A stretch of DNA of 64,000 bases from Labilibaculum manganireducens. Its GTDB lineage: Bacteria; Bacteroidota; Bacteroidia; Bacteroidales; Marinifilaceae. Shown piece after piece: positions 63,758-64,000 of the stretch. The position numbers were made by a program, and so were the translations under genes. Within the stretch, counting starts at the first letter, position 1. The number at the start of each line of letters is the position of its first letter. The notes below the pieces were generated by a model. That model saw nothing but the letters and a program-made list of their open reading frames with translations. It searched no databases and was not told the DNA's origin. The DNA lies in contig NZ_MVDE01000002.1 in the NCBI RefSeq assembly GCF_002843385.1, positions 1 through 64,000 on the forward strand, given 5' to 3'.

Positions 63758-64000
63758 TATTTTACTAAATATCCTCCAGTAAACGTTACTCCCAAATAAA
63801 AAGACAAAATAATGCTTGCCCAAAAGAATAGAAATGCAAAAGTATTTCTGTTTTGTCGTTGATTTTTACTTAAGCTTTTGTATTCTTTTTTAATCCCCCA
63901 TCTTTCAATAGAATTTTTCGCTTTTTTTTCTATGTAAAGGGAAACACTAAGCATTACAATTGCTAGTCCAATGAAGATTGGTGTGAAGGTTTTAAATTTA
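63757..64000 (-). CDS. Tandem-array membrane protein, copy D (partial, runs off window)
   Basis: The frame is open to the window edge, and the first complete codons read KFKTFTPIFIGLAIVMLSVS. The visible 80 residues cover the second and third hydrophobic segments. The central part matches copy B (NSIERWGIKKEYKSLSKNQR), while the end (IILSFYLGVTFTGGYLVK) differs from B and C. The start is outside the window, and more copies may follow. Confidence 0.75.
   Translation of the reverse strand, partial: KFKTFTPIFIGLAIVMLSVSLYIEKKAKNSIERWGIKKEYKSLSKNQRQNRNTFAFLFFWASIILSFYLGVTFTGGYLVK

Overview
The window reads as a chromosomal segment of an AT-rich member of the phylum Bacteroidota, probably the class Bacteroidia and perhaps near the Marinifilaceae/Marinilabiliales (the family placement is inference from protein style only). 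Evidence: many upstream regions carry the Bacteroidota promoter motif TAnnTTTG, good Shine-Dalgarno sequences are rare, and there are lineage markers: gldA/gldF/gldG, PorQ, DUF5683, a hybrid histidine kinase with an AraC output domain, a zinc-free L31 and the hpt-adk-obgE order. Most of the window is core chromosome. The accessory parts are the left edge, 34.2-36.6 kb and 50.4-64 kb.

Layout. 1-435: right end of an IS66-family element. 0.6-3.9 kb (minus): ybaK, a HAD phosphatase, a Tsx-like outer-membrane protein and an AzgA-type purine permease. 4.2-9.3 kb: pseudouridine synthase, thioesterase, a two-gene outer-membrane unit and purE. 9.6-11.8 kb: hpt-adk-obgE. 12.1-17.8 kb: both subunits of topoisomerase IV, aroK and a HAD phosphatase. 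18.0-21.2 kb: gldA-gldF-gldG. 21.6-25.7 kb (minus): parA-parB-DUF5683-lytic transglycosylase. 25.9-33.9 kb (minus): heptose kinase, priA, an in-frame IspH-PfkA fusion, cmk, porQ and a cysteine-cluster protein. 34.3-36.6 kb: small regulators (DUF2975 with XRE, two further HTH genes, one followed by an apparently decayed 3' extension containing a trinucleotide tract, and a 53-residue membrane ORF). 36.9 kb: tRNA-His. 37-45.4 kb: AlkD-like protein, Bax-inhibitor-1 family, GNAT-like protein, L31, GlmU-like protein, Lon and an AI-2E family transporter. 45.5-47.1 kb (minus): an SDR protein lacking its catalytic Tyr/Lys, and an APS-reductase-type CysH. 47.5-50.4 kb: TPR hybrid sensor kinase. 50.5-50.6 kb: a 133-bp palindromic repeat element. 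51.5-60.8 kb: nine consecutive plus-strand genes for secreted, lipid-anchored or membrane proteins of mostly unknown function, then a collagen-like lipoprotein. 60.9-64 kb (minus): rhomboid protease and at least four tandem copies of one small membrane-protein gene, running off the window.

How the parts relate. Purine uptake and salvage recur in the first 11 kb (outer-membrane channel, permease, Hpt, Adk, PurE). GldA/F/G and PorQ point to the gliding/type IX secretion machinery. The most unusual items are the IspH-PfkA fusion, the mosaic tandem array at the right end, the uncharacterised envelope cluster at 51.5-59.7 kb, and the small-regulator region with its apparently broken HTH gene.
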